Origin: Pieris napi
Lineage: Eukaryota > Arthropoda > Insecta > Lepidoptera > Pieridae
DNA length: 64,000 nt
Assembly: GCF_905475465.1 (NCBI RefSeq)
Contig: NC_062250.1
Span: forward strand, 3,246,501 to 3,310,500
Reading direction: 5' to 3'
A model generated the notes under the pieces. It was not told the origin of the DNA. It was given only the letters and a program-made list of their open reading frames with translations, and made no database searches. Below are positions 35,166 to 47,462 of this stretch, piece by piece. Both the position numbers and the translations under genes were made by a program. How positions within the stretch are numbered: the first letter of the stretch is position 1; every line of letters begins with the position of its first letter.

Positions 35166-35536
35166 CTAATACCTTCATAGTTATATTTTTAAGCCCAGTG
35201 TCCAAAACATTTTTTTATACTAGTCTATAAATTACCGCCTATTATCATTTTATGTTTACACCGGCCTTCATTGTGTGGCAGTGACCACCACAAACCACAA
35301 CCTTTAATGTCAACGAACAACACGTAATTATTGTAATACATGTAGAGTATTATTTGCTTTGCCCTTAACAAGGTGTTGTTTTAACTATAAGTTCACCGAC
35401 TTTTTAATAGTGCGTTTTACTACGCGGTTTATGAAACTATACTATAATACTTGTACGAGTATTGACCCCTGAGATAGAACTGTAAGTAAATGAGTAAATA
35501 GTCTCAATATATATCATAGTTATATAGATATATAGA

Positions 35537-35783
35537 GCAGTGTTGGCCTAGTGGCTTCAGCGTGCGACTCTCATACCTGAGGTCGTAGGTTCGATCCCCG
35601 GCTGTGCACCAATGGACTTTCTTTCTATGCGCGCATTTAACATTTGCTCGAACGGCGAAGGAAAACATCGTGAGGAAACCGACATGTCTTAGACCCAAAA
35701 AGTCGACGGCGTGTGTCAGGCACTGGAGGCTGATGACCTACTTGCCTAGGTTGTAGCACCACTGATTTTTTTATTTATTTATT
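35537..35783 (+). mobile_element. tRNA-derived SINE (SINE family 1), full length
   Basis: CAGTGTTGGCCTAGTGGCTT (A box), GGTTCGATCCCCGGCTGTGC (B box), GAAGGAAAACATCGTGAGGA, GTCGACGGCGTGTGTCAGGC, GATGACCTACTTGCCTAGG and a TTGTAGCACCACTG end with a T-rich tail. The interior pol III promoter is intact by eye. Lacks the 'aaatgatcatgaaacag' segment seen at 36.97 kb. Confidence 0.85.
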
Positions 35784-36749
35784 GTATCATTGTTATACAT
35801 ACAATAGTGTAGTATAAAACTTGTTTCTGAAAATCTTTATTTATTTGTATAGAAATCATTTAATTGGGCCAATGTATGTCATTTTACTAACATATGATTG
35901 ATAAACTATTCAACGCTAGCATACAAGTTTACGTTGATATGGAAAAAACTACAGCTGCTAGTGGTTACGTACAAAACAGATATTTTATAATCGTGTTTTA
36001 AAGGACGATATTTATGTTGGTTATTAATAATTTGCCAAACTCACAGTACAGCTTATACCTTGAAAATGATAAAGGCACTACAAACTGCTGATTTTATAGT
36101 GAAGGATCTCAATATAATATTTGTTCGAAAGATATCTATGGGCTACTAACGAAATTAGATGATTTTATGTTAGTAACATACAAACACAACATTTAATTAA
36201 ATTTTAATAGAGTGATTCATGTAAACACAAGTCTACAAGTCTTTTGGTCAATTAAAGGACAGTTATAGTGCATGCAAACAAAAACCCTAGAATTGTAGCG
36301 ATTTTTAAGTGTATTAAAAGCACATACGTCCTTCGTTTGAAACACGCGATTTAGTGGAATGCATTTAATACCAAACTACGGAATTATTCCGGTAATTTAG
36401 TGCCGTTTAGGCTATCGCGTGTGTTCGTAACGCTTTTTCAGCTTATCAATCTATACGCAATAAGGGGCCGTAATTTTTCATAACAATAGGTGTAAAAAAT
36501 TCCTAAGATTCCACAAACTGTGATAATAAGTTTAATTTGAATTTATTTAATCCTATTTGCATCAGAAAACCATTAATCTGGTGGAAATATTCGGTTTTGG
36601 TACGGTTGGGTAAATCGTGAATCCAAATGCAAGGGGCAAACAGGCACGACATGGTACAAATTCCAGATATAATAAGAAATATTGTTTTAATTATTAAAAA
36701 ATTAATTCATTGTTAACTTGGTATTTACGTCATTAAGTTTAAATATAAT
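35784..36749. other. AT-rich DNA, nothing recognised
   Basis: No gene or repeat assigned. Confidence 0.4.
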
Positions 36750-36763
36750 ATTTGATGTAGTGG

Positions 36764-37058
36764 CAGAGCAGTGTTGGGCTAGTGGCTTCAGCGTGTGACT
36801 GTACCTGAGGTCGTAGGTTCGATCCCCGGCTGTGCACCAATGGACTTTCTTTCTATGTGCGCATTTAACATTTGCTCGAACGGTGAAGGAAAACATCGTG
36901 AGGAAACCGACATGTCTTAGACCCAAAAAGTCGACGACGTGTGTCAGACACTGGAGGCTGATCACCTACTTGCCTATTAGATTTAAAAATGATCATGAAA
37001 CAGATTCAGAAATCTGAGGCCAAGACTTAACGCGGGTGTAGCGCCACAGATTTTTTTT
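36764..37058 (+). mobile_element. tRNA-derived SINE (SINE family 1) with target duplication
   Basis: Full-length copy: CAGTGTTGGGCTAGTGGCTTC, GGTTCGATCCCCGGCTGTGC, then TTAGACCCAAAAAGTCGACG, TGATCACCTACTTGCCTATT and a GTAGCGCCACAG end with T tail. Flanked by a 14-bp duplication ATTTGATGTAGTGG (36750-36763) and ATTTAATGTAGTGG (37059-37072), one mismatch. An autonomous LINE must have supplied the enzymes. Confidence 0.9.
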
Positions 37059-37072
37059 ATTTAATGTAGTGG

Positions 37073-40000
37073 ATGCGTCTAGAATTAAAAATACCTTCAA
37101 ATCAGTATTACATATTAACTCAGTTTAAACTATGGTATGGCAAATACAAGGGAATAGCGACTGGTCGGGTTTTGGACTAGGTCTATAACAAAAAGCATAC
37201 AGATAAGCACGGACGTTTGAAATAGAAAATGTATTTGTAGTATCTAATATAAGGCTTTTGTTTATGTCAACTATACTTAACTCTTGCTGAAGTCTACATA
37301 AGTCTAATATTAGGACTAAGGGAGTGGCACTTTAGCTCGGTCAAAGGTACGTTTACTTGGCATTTCGACGATACCGAGTTAAACGTTTCATCACTTTATA
37401 AACTCTATATACTTAATACTATGTAGACATTACTATAGTATCATAGGTATGATAATATATTCTTTAGTTGAGTATTAGATAGCTTTGTTTAGTAGTCAAA
37501 AAGTAGCATAGCCACGTGATCTATACGCGTCATATACCTACATATATATATATTTTTTGAGAAATAAGGTCTTTAAACCTAATATGTATAGTTTTGTTAA
37601 ACCCATACTTTTTCTAAAATAGCATGGGTTTCATGAGGTTTAAGTTTCTATTTAGTTATTTAGTATTTTATAGATATATAATTTTTATAGTATTGTATAG
37701 AAGTATAATTATTAGTATTTTATAGATAAAAAATACAATGTCACCACGAAATTCGTTTTCTCTATAATTCATAGAGCCTTAATGGGATTCGACATCTCCC
37801 TTCCATTTAGTAAGGCACAGATTTTTTTGAAGATTTTATATTAGTAAGGCACCGCTGACGGCTGTCGTGCCGCAGAAGACTATATAAAAAACCCTGTGTA
37901 ACTGAAATGTCTAATTTGATCTTGACTTCACTTTTCGTTACTTAAACGAACATTTATTGACAATATTACCATATGAGTAATAGCGAACTATTTGCACCGC
38001 CCCCACTATTTCAACGCTCAAGTGTTCGTTTAACTACAATCTCAAAGAATCCTTGATGCACAGTTTATTAATGGAATAAAGCTATGACGTCTTAGACACT
38101 ACTAATCGAATTAATTCCATAAGCTAGAACTATTGCTGATTATTATATTCGTAATGCCGTTTTATTTGCGCTCATCACGGTCTTTGGCTGAAGTCCATTG
38201 CACTTCAATGTATCCACAAACTTTGACATTATGCGTATTAGAAAAACTATATAAATTATATTCAATCATATTTCAAAACTTTAATATGTTAATACATATA
38301 CGTATAAAATCGACGACATCGATAAGAAGGTTGTCTCCTAGTGGAAACATAGTGAATATATAGTGGATAGGCAGTACAGGGCGTACTAGAGGAAATTTGA
38401 GGAACGTATTAAGTCTTTTCTGAACATACCAAATAAAGAGGTTGATAATGATGATGATGATAAAAGTAGTAAAATAGAGTTTAAATAAGCCTGTCAGCTT
38501 CACATGGCGGGACTACTTTTTTCTATTTTGTAAATAAATATAGCCTATGTTACAGAGATAATGTAAAGTACTAACAAGTGTTTGAAATTGGTCCAGTCAA
38601 AACAAATAATCTCTTCATAATACTCGTATATAATAATGGTGGTCACATCAATAGGTTCTCGCTAATAATACAATTTAATTAATTTCATCTAAATAAAATT
38701 CATAAGGGCTCAAACCGGCTACCCTTATTGGGGACACTTGTCATATCAGCATTCAGCAATGAGGGGGACGATGCTTTATTATTTTAATTATTGCAGCGCC
38801 CTTTGTCAGCCGCGTTCACGAATTACTCTCTCGATTGTACTAATTGAACGCACTCGAGCTTATAAGTCTCATAACTTGGCTTTGTATGCTATCATAATTG
38901 CATTTCACGGGATTCAGGCACTATTTATTTACATAAACTATAGAATAGGTACCAGTGTTTAGACTGTTATCAAAGATGAAGTTATATAAGAACATTTAAT
39001 TTAAGTAAAAATATATTTATTACAACAGTTGTCAGTGCTTCCCAGTAGGATCCGACTTTAAAAATTCACAAAAATACTTGAAATTATTTTTGATTGATAA
39101 AATAAATAACAAAATAAATAATTGATAATTTTATAACGAAATGCCTGTACTAAATATGAGTCGATAGGTGTATAAATTAAAAATTTAAGATTTACACTAA
39201 ATGTTTTGCTGCACGCTGTCCGATTTCATACATAAAATCATACATTTATCGAAAACAATCAATTGTTTATATTAAATAGATTTCCTCTCAAGGCCCAATT
39301 ACAATGTAGTTAACAAAGAAATTAATGCATTCCCATAAATGCACATTGATTCAATGAATAAACTATACCATAGAAGGTTATAATTGTATAACTCTAACAA
39401 TAATTTATAAAAGCAATAAAACATGACCAATCGACAACGTTTTGAGTTGTTCCGTCAATACCGTGAGAAATATGATTGATTTATATTGTAAATAAATTAA
39501 TACTTTAGAATAAATATTGTCATTAAATAAAAAAAACTATCGTCATCTATACAACATTTGAATTATTAATAGCAGCAGAACTTGAATGCCTTTGGGTGAG
39601 TTGCACAGGTATTTTTAAAGCTTTTTCACCAAGTTTAATTTAATTCAAAGTTTAATATGATTTATAGTAATGATATACGTTTTCTAAATACATTAATATA
39701 TTCAAATGGATAAGAACATAAAAATAGACGAGAATAACATTAATAAAATATTAACAAAGCTAGCAGTTCAACACCTTTAATATGTTGTTTCATTCACGTC
39801 ATAAAAGTTATAAGTTGACTTGCAGTGTAATGAATTTTGTTATCAGAGCTTTCAATTCGAAGTTGAGTGCTATAATAATAAGAATTTTAATTTTTTATAA
39901 AAATATTTTCGTACCTTTATAAAGACGAGAAATAAATCTAAAAAATCTAAAATATACAGGAAAATTTATCTTACGAGAGTGGGACACGGCGCGCCTCGTC

Positions 40001-40615
40001 GCGAGACTGCATACTTTTACTCTCTTCGCCGATCCGATCTTCATAACGAAATTCTTCGTTTTGATATTATATTTATATTGTTAACATTTCGTACCTGCAT
40101 GTTTGTAACGGTAAATATGAAAATTTCAAGAATTCCTACGACCTCCAGGGTTCTTATTACAAAGCTTTATTTGGTATTAAGAAAATTTCGAATGGATATC
40201 CTTGAGCGTTTTCTTGGTTTATGGCCGGTAATAAAAGTCTGGAAAAACTGTAAATGAGCTGTACCTTTGATATATAGATTTACATTAAGATTTGATATCG
40301 TTCCAATTAAATGTCTTGGTTATTCATGTTATTTAAAGGATTAAAGCGATCTTGAACAATGTTTTATCAAGTTCAACTGGTTTTGGACTAAAGATAAATA
40401 CTTCCTATTATTTAATTTTCCTCTTTTGTTTACGGTAGCACTTAAAGGCTTACAGAGTGTACGAGCCAAGTCTACATTTTGCTCACGTAGGTTTTCTTAG
40501 TTTTATAAGCGTGGCGATTACCTAAATCATCGGAGTGTACCCCGATACTATAGCCAGGCGCATCACTGTCGTCATTGAATTAGCTTTAAATCTATTGTAC
40601 GTGATGGGTTATATA
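37073..40615. other. AT-rich DNA, no gene recognised
   Basis: Contains short low-complexity runs (TATATATAT at about 37545, GATGATGATGATGA at about 38448) and a small CpG-rich patch at 39978-40005 (GACACGGCGCGCCTCGTCGC). No exon with a credible protein match was found. Presumed upstream intron or 5' flank of sd. Confidence 0.4.
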
Positions 40616-40943
40616 TCTAATATGTATATAAAATTCTCGTGTCGCGGTGTTTGTGGTTAAACTCCTCCGAAACGGCTCGACCGATTCTCATGAAATTTTG
40701 TTTGCATATTGGGTATGTCTGAGAATCGGACAACATCTATTTTTGATCCCCATAAATGTTAAGGGTAGTCCAGTCCACTCCTAAATAATTTTTTTTTCTA
40801 GATGTTTTTTTCTGTTTTTATTTTTTTATGATACAGCATTAAAAACTACATACAACCCCTTACTTTCACCCCTCTACGGTCAACCCCTATTTTTTTATTA
40901 TAAATGATATACATGGAAAAACGGAGTTTGCCCGGTCAGCTAG
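40616..40943 (+). mobile_element. Short Helitron (328 bp)
   Basis: A|TCTAATATGTATATAAAATT CTCGTGTCGCGG..., CGAAACGGCTCGACCGATTC, ...GTTTGCCCGGTCAG-CTAG|T. 5' TC and 3' CTAG ends and A/T flanks fit a Helitron. Related to 12262, 16950 and 49242 copies. Confidence 0.85.
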
Positions 40944-41333
40944 TTATATTATAGAAAGCATGTCCGGGAATCGTGCAAATAGATCTCCCAACAATTGATG
41001 ATTTCCTATACGTTTTTTTAATATCTAAACAATGCTCCTGCACTTCCAGCAGCATTTACTATTATTAGTATGCCACAATACGCCCCGAAGTTTACAATGT
41101 GCATCCGAATTTGTAAACAGAGTTTGACGTCAATAGGGAACTACTGTTATTACTTTCGACTACGTCTGTACTTTATTAGAGTTTGATTAATGTCTTTACA
41201 TTAAATTATGTAACGTTTATATATTTTTGGTAAAATTTATGTTCACCGCAATTGTCATGTATTTTAGAATAGATTTGTTAAAACAAATCATACATACAGT
41301 ATGTTAAAACATACTGTAGAAAATGCATTATAC

Positions 41334-41540
41334 AGTAGAATCTCGATAACTCAAACCTCGTTAACTTAAAAACCTCTATAACTTCAAAAAATAATATGTT
41401 CCCTTCCCATCAGAGCCAAAAAACCTCCATAACTTAAAATACGCAACCTGTGTAACTTAAATAAGTAATCTCTGAATTAGCCCTCAGTAACTTAAAGAAA
41501 TGTTTCCACAACCTCTATAACATAAAATTGTTTGTCAATG
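41334..41540 (+). mobile_element. pogo/Tigger-like terminal region, decayed
   Basis: After TA, the sequence ACAGTAGAATCTCGATAACTC resembles pogo/Tigger inverted-repeat ends (CAGTAGA.TCTCG.TAA), followed by recurring 'CCTCTATAACTTAAA' words (41360, 41425, 41445, 41510) typical of the subterminal repeats of such elements. No transposase and no opposite end were found. Confidence 0.5.
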
Positions 41541-41584
41541 AGTCATTTTGCGTATCAATACTGAAGCAAAAAGAGCTTTAACAA

Positions 41585-41790
41585 CTGTAAGTTCATAAAA
41601 TTTTACTTTGCGTGCGCACACCGTCACAAAAACCCGACACCCTGAAGTGATAGTCAACATTTCAGTTTTTTTCTATTGTTAGGGTCGATTTTTCTACAAA
41701 CGTAGATTTTTTTTTAAAGATTTTTATCTTGTTACGCCAAAGTATAACTTCTAACGCGTGTACATAAGTACACACACGTGTTTTTTTCAT
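41585..41790 (+). repeat. MITE copy D, 'GAAGTTATACTTCTTT' family, 5' end decayed
   Basis: Contains GCGCACACCGTCACAAAAAC, CCGACACCCTGAAGTGATAG, TACGCCAAAGTATAACTTCT and AACGCGTGTACATAAGTACAC, as in copies C and E. Lies about 230 bp upstream of the first visible sd exon. Confidence 0.7.
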
Positions 41791-42021
41791 GCCCGACTTT
41801 TTATCTGAAAATTATTGGAATTACATAAACTTGATTATGATTCTATATTTAGACTTTAAGGCACGTGTGCTCATTTCGTAAGTGTACCTATGATTGATAT
41901 AAATCAGGTTTAAACTGGAGCAGTCCAAGTTTCAAAGTTGACAGAAGGAAAATAATATTGACAGGCAGTTGAGGTTTAATTTTGTTAATTTATTTTATTA
42001 ATGTAATTTTTTCTGTTACAG

Positions 42022-42152
42022 CGAGCGGCGCGCTCGCGGCCGGCACCATTGCGTCTCCGTGGAGCGCGGCGGCCGGCGCGCCCGATACCAATGGCTCGGG
42101 CGGCGCCGACGCCAAGCACCTCGACGTCGGAGATGCCAGCGACGATGAAAAG
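42022..42152 (+). CDS. sd: scalloped (TEAD transcription factor), exon a: N-terminal region
   Basis: First visible exon of sd, a sequence-specific nuclear transcription factor that pairs with Yorkie (Hippo pathway) or Vestigial (wing identity). The acceptor is TTCTGTTACAG (AG at 42020-42021) and the donor AG|GTAAAA (GT at 42153). Two bases complete a split codon and 43 codons follow: SGALAAGTIASPWSAAAGAP, DTNGSGGADAKHLDVGDASD, DEK. The blocks GTIxSPW, DTNGS and KxLDVGDxSDDEK match the region just before the TEA domain in Drosophila Scalloped. The exon is far more GC-rich than its flanks. The initiator Met is on an unseen upstream exon. If the intron were retained, a stop would arise at 42177-42179. 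Confidence 0.93.
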
Positions 42153-42175
42153 GTAAAAATTCAATATATAGAAGA

Positions 42176-42740
42176 CTAGTAGACTCGGCCAAGCGTTGCT
42201 GTGGCTAAGATTTTTGTTATATTACAGTGTAGTAAACTATTCAAGAGAAACGGCAGGAGAACACCAATCCACCATGCTTTTTTGGTGGTTATGCCATTAA
42301 ATTGTAGCTTATGTGAAACGTTGGTATTTATTTTGATAAGGATCAATACCTAGGTACGAATAAAGAGCCTTTTCTAGCGGTGGTATTTTAATAAAAAAAT
42401 AAATAATAAAAGGACGCTTATTGTGACGTAACTATAAAAGATAGACATGCTGTCGGGACATTTTTTATAGATAGTGATGTGTCCTGAAAAATTTTAATCC
42501 ATCATTTTGTTCTATCATTAATAGTTTTCGCAGCGCACACGCTTGAAGGAAGATTTTTGTTTATTTTTTTACACCTTGGGTTAGATTATTAAAGTTTTAG
42601 TAAGCATCCCTATGTTACTCGGGAATAGTGAAGCTTGCCAACGGTGAAAGGATTTTTGAAATCGGTCCAGTAGTTTCGGAGCCTATTCATTTCAAACAAA
42701 CAAACAATCAAACCTTTCCTCTCTATAATATTAGTATAGA
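42176..42740 (-). mobile_element. Helitron (565 bp) just downstream of sd exon a
   Basis: Minus-strand 5' end A|TCTATACTAATATTATAGAG with GATTGTTTGTTTGTTTGAAA and ACTACTGGACCGATTTC, the hallmark beginning of a common lepidopteran Helitron. The 3' end is GGCCGAGTCTA-CTAG|T-like (CTAG at 42176-42179). It begins only 23 bp after the exon's last base. Confidence 0.75.
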
Positions 42741-42842
42741 TTACAATAACACGCCGCATGTAGGAATAAAACTAAGTTGAGTGGACATTATTAGAGCCGG
42801 CGGAAAATAATAAATATATAGTCGAATATAAGTCATTGCTCC

Positions 42843-43018
42843 AAATTTGAATTTGTTCCCTTTGGAGTAGAGACTCTTGGGCCGTGGGGTTCAAGTGCAC
42901 AGGCGCTAAATAACCCCATTAGGTGACCTCAGAGCTGGTACTTTCCTCGCTCAACGAATAAATATCGCAATACAGCGAGGAAATACTACCAGCATTAAAG
43001 GTACACTGCCACAATTTT
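42843..43018 (+). pseudogene. LINE reverse transcriptase C-terminus fragment (second copy)
   Basis: The + strand reads FEFVPFGVETLGPWGSSAQA before stops and frameshifts; later blocks (CCTCAGAGCTGGTACTTTCC, GCGAGGAAATACTACCAGCA) follow in the same order as at 18073-18275. Decayed. Confidence 0.6.
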
Positions 43019-43939
43019 ATATTTATTATTATTACTATGTAAGTAAAGAATAATAAACATATATGTGTGTTTGAAATTAATTATAGTTACATATGTCGGA
43101 ATCTTACATCAATTTATTGTCGCGTAATGTCTATAGTTAACAGTTGAAGAGTTTTAATTAGCGTAATTTTTCGCGCAATTATTGTTAGATTTTTTTAATG
43201 AATAGTAATTATGTTCTCGAAATTCATAACGTAACTTAATTTTCTTATAATTACTGTTTAACACAGGTTTGTAATATAATACGCATTATTATGATTAGTG
43301 ATAAAATTATTGATAAAAGGATTTAATTATCTAGACCTTTTTTGTTAGTCATGCCATAGTCTTAACCTTTCTAAAATTCCCATAGTTATTCCCATACCCA
43401 AGAAACTAAAAATGATAGGATTTAGGAAGAAATTACAAGGAAATTGTTAACGAAACACAGTAAGTAGATTTTGAAAAGATAATGAAAAACTAAAGTTCTA
43501 ATTCCAAACAATTTTAATAATTTTCCCTTAACAATCAATGATTATTAAATGTGTTATTGAAAGTCTTGGGAACGATATTCAACTAAATATTTAGTTAGGT
43601 GTATTAAAAAGAACAATTAAGAACTATATCCGTGATTAGAGTGTTTATTCATTGATATAAATACATTTTGATAAAGTTTAATAATACACACACATACAAG
43701 TTGTGTATTCGTTTTAAATCTTATTTACGGGATGTTATTCAATTAATAAACGCAATATGGTATCGACTGTCGAGTGATTCTTAGTAAAGTTGAATCACTG
43801 TATTTTGTTCAGACGCCAGCTGAAGTGTTATTTTTATTCTCTTCCGAATAGAGCTCGTTAATTTAAATGACGCAGTTAACACGAAATAGAAGCAATTCGT
43901 GGAATATTGTTTACGGAATTTATTATCTGTGCTATCATA

Positions 43940-44117
43940 AGATGAGAAAAGCTCTGTATCTGTATAAAGCGCAAATTCGGCCCCATATAGAGTACTGTAC
44001 TTCAAGTATGCGTATTAATTCTTAAAAGTCCGGCAACGCAAATGCGAGCCCTCTGGCAATGTTAGTGTCTACATTAGATGAGCCGCCTGCCCATTTTCCT
44101 CCTGTTATTTAAAAAAA
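43940..44117 (+). pseudogene. LINE RT motif joined to LINE tail
   Basis: About 43940-44000 reads MRKALYLYKAQIRPHIEYCT, the thumb-region motif 'LYKAQIRP..EYC' of Jockey/CR1-like reverse transcriptases. It is directly followed by the tail blocks CCGGCAACGCAAATGCGAGC, CTCTGGCAATGTTAGTGTC and GAGCCGCCTGCCCATTTTCC with A tail. The intervening 100 or so codons are deleted. Confidence 0.6.
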
Positions 44118-45512
44118 GGAGAATTGAATTCTCTTCTTCGTTTTGGAAGTGGATTTATTAGGCATAGAACAGAGTACGTAATGTACAATCATTATTTACA
44201 CACACAGCACACACCCAAACGCAAATTTCCTTTGTATTGTAGTATTTTCTATTTTAATTTATTTCAAGTAACAAAGTCTAATTTCAACGTAAAATTATTG
44301 CATTACATATTAAGTATTTGTATTTAATTACATGAATTTAAACTGAAAATTAATTAAAACAAAAGAAAGATCTTTACAACATGAATAAGAGAATCAAAAT
44401 CAATTGATATAGAGAACTCAGATGGCATTACACTAAAGTAAAATACTTGCTAGTATTGCATTTTTATTTTCTATTTTCATACAATATTTTTTCAAATAGC
44501 AAACCACAGCAGTGGCTGTATATACTAGTGTATAGAATACCAAATATTTGGTTATGTAGATGTTTAAAGTTAATGTATGGTCACATAAAAAAATATATTA
44601 TTATTTAGTGTACGTATATATATTACCTTTGGCCCAATATATACATACACTAAATGTTATATTCACTTAAAAGCTGTAATACGCCATTAGAAGATGTAAT
44701 AAATATGTTTTATTCACTGGTACATGAATAGTTCATAACATCTGTTTAATGTATAACGAAGTAACATAAGGGAATTTCCATAGTTATTTTTAAACCAATC
44801 TGGCTGAAGGTTATTTGAAATTGGAGTTTTCCGATGAAAGCTTCTGGTAGCGTTGTGATAGTTGACCTTTTATATGTTGTATGTATAAACCAATTCGACT
44901 GTTTGAACGCACGAAACACATGTAAAGAAACACTTAAAACTTAACTGATTGGTCGAACCCATTTAAAATATTTTCTCAAGAATTTTCAAATGATTAGGGA
45001 AAAAATACATTTAAAATTTGATTAAAAAACATTATTAAGTATTTAATAATTAACATATTGTTATTAAGTATTAAATAACAATATTTCTTATTTGTATTCA
45101 TTGATCTTGTATTAAACGAAAATTAATTTAAATATATACGGGATGTAAACGTCTAGTTAAAATTCCGGTGAAGAGGAAAGAAAATGATTTATATAATCGC
45201 TGTTTTTCAATCTAAAATACAAATTGTAGATTTTTCTTTATCACCAAACGATATAGGCCGTAAATGTGTTTACCTAATCGCGAAATATTATAAACAAATT
45301 ATAAATAATCTAATCTTATAAAGAGATTTACTACAGTCACGATGTTGCTTTAGAAATATTTTTACCTATATACATTTACGCTATTATGTTGTTTTAATTG
45401 TTTACTATTTATTTATATAACCCGGAGATCCTAAGTTCGATTCCTGGAGAAAAGATAGTTGTTGGAAAGCTATTGACGGAAGAAAATTATTTATAACGCC
45501 AATGTATCTTTG

Positions 45513-45810
45513 AGAGCAGTTATTGGCCAGTGGTTTCAGCGAGCGACTCTCATACCTGAGGTCGTAGGTTCGATCCCTGGCTGTGCACCAATGGACTTTC
45601 TTTCTATGTGCGCATTTAACATTTGCTTGAACGGTGAAGGAAAACATCGTGAGGAACCCGACATGTCTTAGATCCAAAAAGTCAACGGCGTGTCAGGCAC
45701 TGGAGACTGATCACCTACTTGCCTTTACATTTAAAAATGATCATAAAACAGATTCAGTCATCTGAGGCCAAGACCGAAAGAGGTTGTAGCGCCATTGATT
45801 TATTTATTTT
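45513..45810 (+). mobile_element. tRNA-derived SINE (SINE family 1)
   Basis: CAGTTATTGGCCAGTGGTTTC, GGTTCGATCCCTGGCTGTGC (B box), GTGAAGGAAAACATCGTGAG, TGATCACCTACTTGCC and TTGTAGCGCCATTG. Inserted in the sense direction of sd. Confidence 0.8.
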
Positions 45811-46271
45811 ATGTATATTTTACATACCCATATTTATATTTAAGTCATTTCGTAAAACAAGTTATACAATTTCGAAAATCTACAGAATTTTTTATTCAAA
45901 GCTATTCGAATTATTTTATTCATAACATTAATTAATTTTAATTAATTACTTATTTTTTGGCACTTGCTATATGAAATAATAATTGGCTAAAATATTTTAA
46001 ACATCTGAACCTGATTGGCATGGTCGTTTTGAATTTATCTAGATGACCTAGATTTTTGTATAATTATTTTTTACATACATTTTGTAATTAAATATACGGT
46101 AAGTTATTATTAGTCCGTGTCCTTAGCCAAAATTATTTTACTTATCAAATTGATTGGGACTTGCAAAATAGTTTTAGTAAAAGTTTTAGTAAACTATAAA
46201 CCACAAATAGCTATCGACAATTTGGTACTTATTACTTTAGTTTCACTTAAAGCGTTTTTCAAGGCAGTTTT

Positions 46272-46484
46272 TGCCGCGCACCACTACTTTGTGGAACTAG
46301 TGCCCACTGAAGTATTTCCGAACCAATTCGACTTAGGGTCCTTCAAGATAAGAGCGTACCAATTCTTGAAAGGCCGGCAACGCACTCGCGAGCCCTCTGG
46401 CATTGAGAGTGTCCATGGTCGGCGGTATCACTTAACATCAGGTGAGCCTCCTGCCCGTTTGCCCCCTGTTCTATAAAAAAAAAA
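46272..46484 (+). pseudogene. LINE ORF2 C-terminus ('CCGGCAACGCAC' family), best copy
   Basis: The + frame reads AAHHYFVELVPTEVFPNQFD, LGSFKIRAYQFLKGRQRTRE, PSGIESVHGRRYHLTSGEPP, ARLPP before the A tail. This is the C-terminal end of a Jockey/CR1-like non-LTR retrotransposon. It is the least decayed of about nine tail copies in the window and explains them: their conserved blocks are the codons for GRQRTREPSG and GEPPARLP. Fully 5'-truncated. Confidence 0.75.
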
Positions 46485-46709
46485 CTGTCAAAACCATTTA
46501 CGAGGCCATCGTTTAGAACAACATACCGGTTATATTGACCAAAATCAAAGGTCCCGGCTGAATTCTATTGTATTGGGTTCTTAAGAACGTCATCGGCTGT
46601 TAAGACTATCGGTTTTTACGACCAAATATGAGTAGTCCCTTCGATATCGTTATAACAGCTGTAACTGTAATAAATACGAAAAACGGTTCATAATTAATTG
46701 GGTTCATTA

Positions 46710-46830
46710 TCTATACTAATAATATAAAGCGAAAGAGTTTGTACAACTCTATTGTAAAATACTTGCTGTCTTGGATAAATTATCGAGAAAGGCTTTAGGC
46801 CTGTAACATCAGGCTATGGCCGATGGCCAG
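46710..46830 (+). mobile_element. Helitron 5' end, truncated
   Basis: A|TCTATACTAATAATATAAAG then GAGTTTGTACAACTC, and TTATCGAGAAAGGCTTTAGGC, a familiar interior block. The 3' half is lost where LINE sequence begins near 46840. Confidence 0.6.
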
Positions 46831-46849
46831 CTTGTTCCTTTTGACCAAA

Positions 46850-47125
46850 CTGCTGGCTGGTCGTATTGTCAATGTATAACTGATCGGCTTCATTCTTCTA
46901 CGAGACATTGCATCTCTTTGCGTTCTCAAAGTGTACTATAGAGAGTATTCTGAAGCTTTGTTTGGGGTGATCACTACTGCCTCGTTTCTTCGGTATCTTG
47001 CCTGGGAGATACGACTTTCAACTAGTTAAAAAGATACTCCTTCAAAAGCCTGCAACGCACCCGCTAAAATGGGTGTACATGGGCCTTGTGGGGCGTCCCG
47101 AAGGCTGCAGCCTTCAATAAAGAAA
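46850..47125 (+). pseudogene. LINE ORF2 C-terminal fragment, decayed
   Basis: Block order CTGGGAGATACGACTTTCAA, AAGATACTCCTTCAAAAGCC, TGCAACGCACCCGCTAAAAT, GGGTGTACATGGGCCTTGTG, GGGCGTCCCGAAGGC matches the better copy at 57510-57808 (RYDLQMFKKRVYSSLKGRQR..). Reading frame broken. Confidence 0.55.
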
Positions 47126-47462
47126 ATACAACGCTGAAATTTTTCCCCCATATATAATAATGCAACGATTTCTTTAGTATTAATGTATGTTACGGTACTG
47201 TTTATTATGTAATATGGACTTAATGCATGCAAATTACAATGTTGATTCATTTGTAACGATTTTGTAATTTCGTACTATGTTCTTGTTGTTTCCTTTCGAA
47301 ACCTTGAACTTAACCAGTTAGTGAGAACTAGTATTCGCATGCAAATTGTAAAATATTGATTTTTATTCATTTAAACCGTGAAATATGAATTATGTATTTA
47401 AATAAATAAACTATACATGTGTTCAATTAGTTGACTTGTCGAGTTTATATTTTATAACAGTA

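Noticed and set aside
41982..42021. ATG at 41982 as start of sd
   Set aside because: The stretch MLIYFINVIFSVTA precedes a normal acceptor (TTCTGTTACAG) and is AT-rich intron sequence open by chance; fly homology begins after the acceptor.
46117..46271. The N-terminal part of the 119-codon frame as LINE protein
   Set aside because: Only residues from about AAHHYFVEL onward match the LINE tail; the upstream part is AT-rich flank that happens to be open.
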